DNA of 21,186 bases from positions 1 to 21,186 of IMG/VR virus record IMGVR_UViG_3300005915_000144. The stretch is one strand, 5' to 3'. The stretch comes from a virus. The notes beneath the pieces were generated by a model. The model had not been told where the DNA came from. It ran no database searches and worked only from the letters and a program-made list of their open reading frames with translations. The translations under genes were made by a program, and so were the position numbers. Below are positions 1 to 4,979 of this stretch, piece after piece. Every line of letters starts with the position of its first letter. Within the stretch, counting starts at the first letter, position 1.

Positions 1-194
1 AAATCAAGACACGTACGCAAAAGAGCCCGTAAAGCGTTCTCAGGCGCCTCTGACAGCTTAACAGGGGCTGAAACGAGATAGGGCATACCCTCACGCCATT
101 CCAGCTCAGCGCGGTATGAATCTACTCTATTAGGCTGGTTCTGGTCTTCTCTTGCCAAAGCCAAAGAGTACAAGTTTTTCTTGCGTTTAGGCAT
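1..194 (-). CDS. Unrecognised phage protein, 3' end cut off by window edge
   Basis: An open frame starts with ATG at 194 on the minus strand and runs off the left edge without a stop (64 codons visible). It begins MPKRKKNLYSLALARED and continues with a polar, charged sequence. It starts 3 bases after the stop of the 234-aa gene, so the two are probably translationally coupled. Only a weak GGTGA Shine-Dalgarno is present, inside the preceding gene. I recognise no domain in the visible part. The tight spacing supports it being a real second gene of the leftward operon. Confidence 0.6.
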   Translation of the reverse strand, partial: MPKRKKNLYSLALAREDQNQPNRVDSYRAELEWREGMPYLVSAPVKLSEAPENALRALLRTCLD

Positions 195-197
195 TTA

Positions 198-902
198 TTA
201 TAAATCACCTACATCTGGCGCATCAGAAGGAACGGTATCCATAGGCCCCATATCACCATCACGCATCTGATCAGCGGTCATACCTGCAAGTCGATCTTCA
301 GTCTTGATCGCTAGGGCTTCAGGTTTAGAAGCTTTTGCAGCTTTAGCATCTGATGGGCGTTGTTCACCAGGGGCAAAAACAGGTTCTTGGGTCTGGACAT
401 TGACAGAAGCTGCAAGATTGATATTAGCAGCACCCTCTTGGAACAGGTCAGGATTACACTTCGCCATCTCAAGGTCCATCTTTAGATCAGCTTCGCGGAA
501 CTTGAAATGCTTTGCATATCCTTCAGGGTCCTCTTTAGCAAACTGCACAGCTTCACGCAGCCTGAACAAATCAGGATAGAACTCATCCCGAACCTTAATG
601 TTGTTGTCTCTAATAAAAGTTAAAAGAGTTTCACGATCCATAAAGCTGACTTCCTGATTCTTCATTTCCTTAGTAGCTGCGGCATCTAAAGGAATGATCT
701 CGACAATGTGGTAAGTTAAGAATGTAACAAAATCAGGATACTTCTTTGTAAGTGCCGGGACCAATAGTTTATTCTTCACAACCGAAAGCGCAGCGTACGT
801 CGAGGGGATGTTGCCCTCAATCTCATAGCTTTTTTTAATCTTCTCTTTATCCATCACTCCACTGCGTGCTACATACTCACCCGTTACTTTAACTCTGAAC
901 AT
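198..902 (-). CDS. Unrecognised 234-aa phage protein, first gene of the leftward operon
   Basis: I place the start at 902 (MFRVKVTGEYVAR) because a strong AAGGAG lies 6 bases before that ATG. An upstream ATG at 956 would put the start inside the predicted promoter and operator. The protein is soluble, with no signal peptide or membrane segment. It has a mixed alpha/beta-looking N-terminal half (to about residue 85), a charged helical middle rich in Glu, Lys, Phe and Asp, and a low-complexity Ala/Pro/Asp C-terminal tail from about residue 165. I do not recognise a family. As the first gene behind a regulated promoter and followed closely by another gene on the same strand, it probably belongs to the late (morphogenesis) transcript, but this is inference. 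Confidence 0.75.
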   Translation of the reverse strand: MFRVKVTGEYVARSGVMDKEKIKKSYEIEGNIPSTYAALSVVKNKLLVPALTKKYPDFVTFLTYHIVEIIPLDAAATKEMKNQEVSFMDRETLLTFIRDNNIKVRDEFYPDLFRLREAVQFAKEDPEGYAKHFKFREADLKMDLEMAKCNPDLFQEGAANINLAASVNVQTQEPVFAPGEQRPSDAKAAKASKPEALAIKTEDRLAGMTADQMRDGDMGPMDTVPSDAPDVGDL

Positions 903-941
903 TGTTTTCTCCTTTTGTTTGTTAGTTTGTGCCCTATATTT

Positions 942-973
942 AAAATGGTACACCATTTTGGGATGGAAGTCAA
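942..973 (-). promoter_or_regulatory. Sigma-70 promoter of the leftward operon with overlapping operator
   Basis: On the minus strand, TTGACT (973-968) is followed by a 17-base spacer and TACCAT (950-945). A near-perfect dyad, AAAATGGT-N2-ACCATTTT (942-959), covers the -10 box and part of the spacer, where a dimeric repressor would block polymerase. The start codon at 902 is about 40 bases downstream. The -35 matches consensus at 5 of 6 positions and the -10 at 4 of 6. That the palindrome is a repressor site is inference from symmetry and position. Confidence 0.6.
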
Positions 974-995
974 TTTTTTTTATTTTTTATTTTTT
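974..995 (-). promoter_or_regulatory. A-tract UP-element-like sequence upstream of leftward promoter
   Basis: Immediately upstream of the minus-strand -35 box lie three A-tracts of 8, 6 and 6 bases separated by single T residues (T-tracts on the plus strand). This is the placement and composition of an UP element contacted by the RNA polymerase alpha C-terminal domain, and implies a strong promoter. The function is inferred from composition and position. Confidence 0.45.
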
Positions 996-1008
996 CTATG
1001 CCTTCGGA

Positions 1009-1044
1009 GATAGAGAAGATAGAGAAGATGGAAAAGATGGAAAA
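1009..1044. repeat. Four tandem 9-base purine-rich repeats
   Basis: Two copies of GATAGAGAA are followed directly by two copies of GATGGAAAA. The units are nearly all purine on the plus strand and lie just beyond the A-tracts of the leftward promoter. They could be protein-binding repeats or simple slippage products. An apparent minus-strand reading frame across this tract has low-complexity Leu/His/Arg sequence and is not credible as a gene. Confidence 0.6.
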
Positions 1045-1475
1045 GGGATTGCATGCATACAAGCGATTTATTATTATAATCTATCGGGGCGGGTCGGTTA
1101 ACGGTTGCGTACCCCCAAAAAATAACACCCGGGTGGGGGTCATTTAAAAAATTTAAGAACGTGCCCCATTTAGATAATGAGTAATGCACCCGACTATCAT
1201 GGATCATGAGAAGCGGAGCATATGAAACGGGCAGAATAGGGCCATAATTAGACTGGATAGAGAGTGCAAGAAGTGAGCTATGAAATCTCAAACACTTTTA
1301 ACGTTGTAAACACCCCCTACACCCTATATATGAAATACATTATTAAATGTTAACAGATATGTAGGACACTTCTTGCAACCTCAATTCACACTAACACAAC
1401 CCCTTCCCTCCCTTTAAGTTACAACAAATCCTTTCAACCCGTTTCTAACCCGCAAGCGTACACCCATTTATCAAG
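1045..1475. other. Non-coding regulatory or origin-like region with inverted repeats
   Basis: No convincing gene on either strand. Visible structure: a CACCCGGGTG palindrome (1126-1135) flanked by ACCCCC (1111-1116) and GGGGGT (1135-1140), which can form a hairpin; an exact 11-bp inverted repeat, TGCAAGAAGTG (1265-1275) and CACTTCTTGCA (1367-1377), enclosing an AT-rich stretch; and a pyrimidine-rich, G-poor plus strand from about 1371 to 1450 with only three G in 80 bases. Two GTTAAC hexamers also occur. This composition fits a replication origin or a complex control region between divergent operons, but no recognised iteron set or initiator gene proves it. Confidence 0.4.
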
Positions 1476-1552
1476 CGTCTATACTCATTTATAAACAGCT
1501 TATAGACGTTATGAAAATAAACATTGACATTTAAAGAATAGTAGACTATTAT
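1476..1552 (+). promoter_or_regulatory. Strong sigma-70 promoter of the rightward early operon, with dyads
   Basis: TTGACA (1524-1529), a 17-base spacer and TATTAT (1547-1552) give a perfect -35 and a 5-of-6 -10 at ideal spacing. An imperfect dyad centred at 1543/1544 (AATAGT-N2-ACTATT) overlaps the spacer and -10, like the arrangement at the leftward promoter. Upstream, CGTCTATA (1476-1483) and TATAGACG (1501-1508) form an exact inverted repeat ending 15 bases before the -35, a suitable place for an activator or a second repressor. The first gene starts at 1636, leaving a leader of about 75 bases. Confidence 0.7.
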
Positions 1553-1635
1553 ATTTAGTAGATGGAATATCCATTTAATAAATGATCATAGACAAAAAGC
1601 CACACATAAAAAAACAGTCTAAAAAGGAGGTCTAA

Positions 1636-1746
1636 ATGTACGAAGTTATCTTAACAAATGGAGAGCATACTACTAGAGAAGCGAGCGACTTATTCGATTT
1701 AATATCACGCTTTCCGGATGTATTGTACGCTAAAGAAATCAATTAA
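1636..1746 (+). CDS. Small unrecognised 36-aa protein, first gene of the rightward operon
   Basis: ATG at 1636 follows an excellent AAGGAGG (spacing 6). The product begins MYEVILTNGEHTTREASDLF and ends at TAA 1744-1746. It reads like a compact beta hairpin plus helix, a common shape of phage early mini-proteins. It lies directly behind the strong promoter and just before the repeated leader of the next gene, so it is very likely expressed. No family recognised. Confidence 0.65.
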   Translation: MYEVILTNGEHTTREASDLFDLISRFPDVLYAKEIN

Positions 1747-1750
1747 TAAT

Positions 1751-1774
1751 CAGGATCTAAGAGGAGATCAAAAC
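1751..1774 (+). repeat. Repeated leader, copy 1: hairpin carrying the Shine-Dalgarno
   Basis: A 24-base sequence beginning CAGGATCTAAGAGGAGATC is repeated exactly at 2291-2314, each copy one base before an ATGGAA start. It can fold as GATCT / AGATC with a 6-base AAGAGG loop, so the ribosome-binding purines sit in the loop and right arm. Identical leaders on two genes of one operon suggest common translational control, or duplication of a leader. Confidence 0.7.
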
Positions 1775-1775
1775 A

Positions 1776-2279
1776 ATGGAAACTCAAAAGATTATGATAA
1801 CCCAGCACCAGCTCAAAGTAATAAGAACAATTACAAAGAAGGAAACCAGGGAAGCGCTGCAGAATATTAAAATTGACAAAGATAATATTGTATGTACTAA
1901 TGGCCGGATCTTAATTGTTATAAAGCATGGCCAGGATTATAAACAAGGCGCCTGGCGTATAATAGGAGAGGAAAAAAGCGCCATTACTCATAGAATGTTA
2001 ACCCTGGAGCGTTCTGATCTGGAGTTTCCTGATTATACAAATGTTATGCCGGCACAAACAAAAGAGTCAATCAAGATCCTATTAGAAGACGAATACAGCG
2101 TCAGCCGGTCCATGTTTGATCTTGAGAAGTTTACTGGATCCACCTTCTGCTATACCATATTAAATACTTTTGCCCCGTTTAAATTATCTTGGACGGCGTA
2201 CAAGGCCGACAAAGATAAAGCGGTCCTTTTAGTATGTGATGAGGATATGCAGGCCATTGTTTTACCATTTAGGAAATAA
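1776..2279 (+). CDS. 167-aa phage protein, possible sliding-clamp-like fold
   Basis: Soluble protein starting METQKIMITQHQLKVIRTI. The pattern of an N-terminal helix, then NIKIDKDNIVCTNGRILIVI (about residues 35-55), and a C-terminal strand ending in QAIVLPFR resembles phage proteins related to the bacterial DNA polymerase III beta clamp (strand-rich domains with D-x-xVATDGxxL and a terminal hydrophobic-P motif). The length suits one to one and a half clamp domains, well short of the usual three. The match is by eye and weak. The operon also encodes a DNA polymerase, so a clamp-like processivity role would fit. Translation starts behind the repeated hairpin leader. Confidence 0.55.
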   Translation: METQKIMITQHQLKVIRTITKKETREALQNIKIDKDNIVCTNGRILIVIKHGQDYKQGAWRIIGEEKSAITHRMLTLERSDLEFPDYTNVMPAQTKESIKILLEDEYSVSRSMFDLEKFTGSTFCYTILNTFAPFKLSWTAYKADKDKAVLLVCDEDMQAIVLPFRK

Positions 2280-2290
2280 ACTATAAAAAC

Positions 2291-2314
2291 CAGGATCTAA
2301 GAGGAGATCAAAAC
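2291..2314 (+). repeat. Repeated leader, copy 2
   Basis: Exact second copy of the 24-base leader at 1751-1774, placed one base before the ATG of the 92-aa gene. Identity extends past the start codon (ATGGAA in both). The GATCT / AGATC hairpin and loop purines are fully conserved. Confidence 0.7.
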
Positions 2315-2315
2315 C

Positions 2316-2594
2316 ATGGAATTAAAACCTATTAAAAAAGTTTATGAGCTGGAGCTTCAGGAATTAAAACCAGAGGATGAAATACAAATGAGTGATAATT
2401 GCAAATGGTCCGGATATCAATTTATTTATACAGCTGGCCACGGTTATTTAGTTATTCCTAAACATGATCAACACTTTATAAAAGCTTGCGCGCTTTGTGA
2501 GTATGGATACATTGGTCAATTAGCAGTATACTTAGAGGAAGACTGTGAAGCGCCCGCGTTTGTTGATCAGATCAACGCGAAAGTTGCTGTTTAA
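2316..2594 (+). CDS. Unrecognised 92-aa protein
   Basis: Starts MELKPIKKVYELELQELKPED behind the repeated leader hairpin. The rest is a mixed sequence with aromatic residues and four Cys (NCKW near the middle, then CALCEYGYIGQL), which could include a metal site, though the pattern CALC alone is not proof. No signal peptide or membrane segment. Its TAA stop (2592-2594) overlaps the first base of the hammerhead ribozyme stem I, so terminating ribosomes would cover the ribozyme 5' strand. Confidence 0.65.
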   Translation: MELKPIKKVYELELQELKPEDEIQMSDNCKWSGYQFIYTAGHGYLVIPKHDQHFIKACALCEYGYIGQLAVYLEEDCEAPAFVDQINAKVAV

Positions 2595-2650
2595 CCCTCT
2601 GATGAGCCCCTGCAAAGGGTCGAAACGGGCTTTAATTAGCCCGTCAGGGT
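2594..2650 (+). ncRNA. Type I hammerhead self-cleaving ribozyme
   Basis: All conserved core parts are present in order. Stem I 5' strand ACCCT (2594-2598); core CTGATGA (2599-2605); stem II (2606-2621), with G-C, a C/T mismatch, three C-G pairs and a TGCAAA loop; core GAAA (2622-2625); stem III CGGGCT / AGCCCG (2626-2631 and 2638-2643) with a 6-base loop; then TC (2644-2645) before the cleavage point, completing a canonical GUC; stem I 3' strand AGGGT (2646-2650). A2625 pairs with T2644 as the family requires. Stem I is the open stem, making it type I. Cleavage after C2645 would split the early mRNA 34 bases before the next start codon. The stem II mismatch and the unassessed loop contacts leave its in vivo rate uncertain. 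Confidence 0.9.
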
Positions 2651-2679
2651 ATTATATAAAGAGAAAGGAGGATTATATC

Positions 2680-2841
2680 ATGCTTAGAATCGAAATTGAA
2701 ACGGGAAACGCGGCCTTTGAGCATCCAGATCAGCTGGATCGAATCTTGGAGAACGTTAGCAAAAGAATTAATGAAGGGCAAACAGAAGGAAAGCTCCGCG
2801 ATATAAATGGGAATACAGTTGGCTTTTTTAACCTAAACTAA
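2680..2841 (+). CDS. Small conserved-looking phage protein, 53 aa
   Basis: ATG 2680 follows AAAGGAGG with good spacing; a longer upstream frame would run through the ribozyme and is rejected. The sequence MLRIEIETGNAAFEHPDQLD, then RILENVSKRINEG and GKLRDINGNTVGFFNL, matches a pattern I know from many phage and plasmid mini-proteins (a strand with xNAAFE, a central helix and a terminal DxNGNxVG turn). Its function is unknown. It is the first gene on the 3' product of hammerhead cleavage, so its mRNA would begin with a 5'-hydroxyl end. Confidence 0.75.
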   Translation: MLRIEIETGNAAFEHPDQLDRILENVSKRINEGQTEGKLRDINGNTVGFFNLN

Positions 2842-2850
2842 AAGGAATAA

Positions 2851-3003
2851 ATGCACTTTTACATACCAGCACGCAGGGGCCGGCGGGGATATATACTCCG
2901 TTGGCTCCAGCAAAGGCATAAGCTTGACGCAGCAAAATTTAAGAAAATGCAAACGGATCAGCTATTTGCGATCTATTTGTCAATAATGAAACGCAGCATT
3001 TAA
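2851..3003 (+). CDS. Small basic phage protein, 50 aa
   Basis: ATG 2851 with AAGGA 5-6 bases upstream; ends at TAA 3001-3003. The sequence starts MHFYIPARRGRRGYILRWLQ and continues with RHKLDAAKFKKMQTDQLFAI. An Arg-rich, aromatic N-terminus is followed by a helical segment reminiscent of small HeH/SAP-like or nucleic-acid-binding modules. It is positively charged and likely cytoplasmic. It sits between two other short genes in the same direction. Function not known. Confidence 0.6.
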   Translation: MHFYIPARRGRRGYILRWLQQRHKLDAAKFKKMQTDQLFAIYLSIMKRSI

Positions 3004-3023
3004 AAGAAAGGAGCAAAAACCCA

Positions 3024-3314
3024 ATGGAAAGAATACCTGAAGAGATAAATACTCCGGTTATCTTCAAGCTGGACAAAGAGGGCAACCCCGTTTATGATGT
3101 TTTTACCATGCAAGCGGGCTTCAATAGAGCTATTGAGGACTTGCCTGAAGAGGGGCAACCGGAGGATCCTGGGGGTATTTCCCTTATTAAAGCGTCTGAG
3201 CGAGTGCTTGCCGTACTTGATAAGTATAAAAAAGGAGATTGTTTTATTCACTCCGAAGCAGCGGAGGTTATTACCCGTTTTAAGCATGCAGTTAAATTGT
3301 ACGCAAAAGAATAG
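3024..3314 (+). CDS. Unrecognised 96-aa protein
   Basis: ATG 3024 is preceded by AAAGGAG. The N-terminal half is acidic and Pro-rich with little clear structure. The C-terminal half (from about residue 50) looks helical, beginning ISLIKASERVLAVLDKYKKG. No signal peptide, no metal motif, no family recognised. Spacing to both neighbours is short, as expected inside the early operon. Confidence 0.65.
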   Translation: MERIPEEINTPVIFKLDKEGNPVYDVFTMQAGFNRAIEDLPEEGQPEDPGGISLIKASERVLAVLDKYKKGDCFIHSEAAEVITRFKHAVKLYAKE

Positions 3315-3329
3315 GGAGAAAATACCATC

Positions 3330-3758
3330 ATGAATAAAAGCATAGTAATAAGGAAGAGAAGAGTCTATCTTTACATTTTTATCCTGCTGATCCTTAACTT
3401 AACCGCAGGCGCGGGACACGCGGATATTAAAACCATTGCGGCGATAATAGGAGAAGCCGCTGATCAGCCCATTAATGGCCAGATAGCCCTAGCTTGCGCC
3501 ATAAGAAACCGTCCTGAGGGCTTACAGGGCGTCTACGGGGCTAAATTACAGCGTAACCCTACAATTTCAGAGGTTGAATATGCTTTGTGGGCCTTAAGAG
3601 ACTCACAAATGCCAGGTCTTTGCTGGGCCCTTATAAAAGGCGCTGATATGTGGTGTTCAGATATTGAACAGTGCCGCAAAGCTTGGCGCCATGTTTCTAT
3701 GGTCTTTATTGTTAAAATAGGCGATCATTCGTTTTATCGTAGGGTAACAGGGAGATAG
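3330..3758 (+). CDS. Exported SleB-like cell-wall hydrolase
   Basis: A basic N-terminus followed by a hydrophobic segment (residues 12-27) and GHA-D forms a signal peptide or anchor. The mature part begins with TIAAIIGEAADQPINGQIAL, which matches the start of the Hydrolase_2/SleB family, where the Glu of GEA (E42) is the expected catalytic residue. The C-terminal IGDHSFYR matches the family's IGNHxFYR end. The enzyme would act on peptidoglycan in the periplasm, as an endolysin or a spore-cortex-lytic-type glucosaminidase. It is shorter than host SleB and lacks a separate binding domain. Unusually, it lies in the early operon, not in a lysis cassette beside holin genes. Confidence 0.65.
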   Translation: MNKSIVIRKRRVYLYIFILLILNLTAGAGHADIKTIAAIIGEAADQPINGQIALACAIRNRPEGLQGVYGAKLQRNPTISEVEYALWALRDSQMPGLCWALIKGADMWCSDIEQCRKAWRHVSMVFIVKIGDHSFYRRVTGR

Positions 3759-3760
3759 TC

Positions 3761-3958
3761 ATGAAAAATAAGAACTATAAAGAGGATATTGTAGCTTTTG
3801 CTGAGGATTATTTAGATATGCGTCTATCTCAACCTCAAAGAGAGCTATTAAGACTGCTTAAGGACAATAAGAGAATGGTTATGCCCTTTGCTAGAAAAAG
3901 CGGAAGGTCTATTTGTCGTGACGTATTAGCAGCTTTTATCATACAAAAAGGAAAGTGA
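3761..3958 (+). CDS. 65-aa mini-protein resembling a terminase N-terminus
   Basis: The sequence runs FAEDYLDMRLSQPQRELLRL then MVMPFARKSGRSICRDVLAA. This resembles the first 60 residues of phage large terminases (a ...YLxxxLxxxQxxLL helix followed by a Walker-A-like RxSGKS/T). Here the P-loop Lys is Arg (ARKSGRS), and no ATPase core follows. It may be an isolated adaptor, a regulator mimicking terminase, or a remnant. It begins 2 bases after the hydrolase stop, with a GGGAG site inside that gene, so it is probably translated. Confidence 0.55.
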   Translation: MKNKNYKEDIVAFAEDYLDMRLSQPQRELLRLLKDNKRMVMPFARKSGRSICRDVLAAFIIQKGK

Positions 3959-3965
3959 GGGTATT

Positions 3966-4235
3966 ATGTTACTAAAGAGCTTAATTAATACGCTAGTGAT
4001 GTTAGAAAAGATTAATGGTAATATTGAAATTGTTATAAATGACCCTTTGGGTGGGGGATCACATCTTGATAAGATAAAAGGGATTACTGTTGTTTTAGCA
4101 AAAGAACATTGTTCCGGCTACTTTAGATCTGATTGTCTTGAAGATAGTGGTCACGGTGGCGGGAAAGCTTTTTTTGAGCCGACTCAAAGCCAACTTGAAC
4201 ATAAGAAGGATATTTCACTTGCTTTAATAAAATAA
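3966..4235 (+). CDS. Unrecognised 89-aa protein
   Basis: Begins MLLKSLINTLVMLEKINGNI and continues with an alpha/beta-like pattern including IEIVINDPLGGGSHLDKIKG and a His/Gly-rich GHGGGKAFF. No transmembrane segment is evident. A modest Shine-Dalgarno (TGAGGG) precedes ATG 3966. It is the last gene before an internal promoter. Function unknown. Confidence 0.6.
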   Translation: MLLKSLINTLVMLEKINGNIEIVINDPLGGGSHLDKIKGITVVLAKEHCSGYFRSDCLEDSGHGGGKAFFEPTQSQLEHKKDISLALIK

Positions 4236-4238
4236 ATC

Positions 4239-4266
4239 TTGACATCATTTTTAAAATGAGTATACT
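4239..4266 (+). promoter_or_regulatory. Internal sigma-70 promoter with dyad in the spacer
   Basis: TTGACA (4239-4244), 16-base spacer, TATACT (4261-4266). The spacer holds a near-complete dyad, TCATTTT-T-AAAATGA (4245-4259), and the -10 overlaps the palindrome AGTATACT. It sits in a gap between genes, and the next gene starts at 4293. It would give separate control of the helix-turn-helix regulator and helicase genes. Confidence 0.7.
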
Positions 4267-4292
4267 ATTAATTACCGACAAAGGAGAATTAA

Positions 4293-4547
4293 ATGCACGT
4301 TATCTCAACCCTAGATGCAGCATTTTTGTTAGTAGGAGCAATTATTAAAGAAGCAATTCAAGATTCATTTTCAACAGATCAAGGTGTAAGAAGAAAAGCG
4401 AGATATTTTATTTTTTCAAATCAGATCAAACGCTTCTTAGTACGTTTTCATGTCGATGGGATGGTAAATGTAAGAAAGATTCGCGAGGGTATTAAAAACG
4501 GAAAAAGCTGTCACACCCCGTTCCCTGTTCTAGAGATAGACGAATAA
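4293..4547 (+). CDS. Unrecognised 84-aa protein behind an internal promoter
   Basis: ATG 4293 follows AAAGGAG. The sequence begins MHVISTLDAAFLLVGAIIKE and is then basic and helical, with VRRKARYFIFSNQIKRFLVR in the middle. The N-terminal hydrophobic run is too short and polar-edged to call a membrane anchor. It may bind nucleic acid given its charge, but no motif confirms this. It is the first gene downstream of the 4239 promoter. Confidence 0.6.
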   Translation: MHVISTLDAAFLLVGAIIKEAIQDSFSTDQGVRRKARYFIFSNQIKRFLVRFHVDGMVNVRKIREGIKNGKSCHTPFPVLEIDE

Positions 4548-4577
4548 TTTCCGAAGTAAAAACGAGGAGGAGAAAAA

Positions 4578-4979
4578 ATGGTAGATAAAATTGTTAAGCG
4601 TATTTCTATTAAAAAAACAGCAGATCTTTTAAAGAAAAGCGAGCACTCAGTACGTCAACTTTTACAGCGTGGGATGTTAATTAAGCATCGAGACGGGCGA
4701 TATGTTTTCGCTGATCTGGATGATGTTTTAACCTTTTACGCTCGTAAAAAGAAGATCCCTTCTTGGGAAGAAAATATTGATAAGTTAAAGAAGCATGTTT
4801 TTGTATCTGTGTTCTTCACAGCTAGTTCGTTAATGGTCCAGTCAAGCTACGTATTGATTCTCATACGTCAGAAGAAACTGGAAGGGTATGTTACCGTCTC
4901 CGGGGACGTTATGGTCCGCAGGGATTCTATTAATGAATACTTGAGGACACTAGATAATGACACCACAAAAGATATGTAA
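4578..4979 (+). CDS. DNA-binding protein with two excisionase-like HTH modules
   Basis: Two similar helix-turn-helix segments are visible. The first (residues about 8-55) has ISIKKTADLLKKSEHSVRQL followed by a winged DGRYVFADLDDVLTF. The second (about 70-128) has VSVFFTASSLMVQSSYVLIL followed by SGDVMVRRDSINEYL. Both follow the HTH_17/MerR-excisionase layout, in which a recognition helix is followed by a short wing and a closing helix. A single protein with two such modules suggests internal duplication. It has a strong GAGGAGG site, and its end overlaps the helicase gene by 23 bases, so it is translationally coupled to replication. Likely a transcription regulator or replication accessory. 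Confidence 0.7.
   Translation: MVDKIVKRISIKKTADLLKKSEHSVRQLLQRGMLIKHRDGRYVFADLDDVLTFYARKKKIPSWEENIDKLKKHVFVSVFFTASSLMVQSSYVLILIRQKKLEGYVTVSGDVMVRRDSINEYLRTLDNDTTKDM

Noticed and set aside
304-579. Plus-strand open frame opposite the 234-aa gene
   Set aside because: Lies fully inside a better-supported minus-strand gene, with no Shine-Dalgarno.
980-1291. 103-aa minus-strand open frame in the regulatory region
   Set aside because: Its C-terminus is translated purine repeats (Leu/His/Arg low complexity), it covers the upstream region of a promoter, and it has no convincing ribosome site.
2545-2841. Longer frame upstream of the 53-aa gene
   Set aside because: Would run through the hammerhead; the strong AAAGGAGG at 2664-2671 defines the start at 2680.
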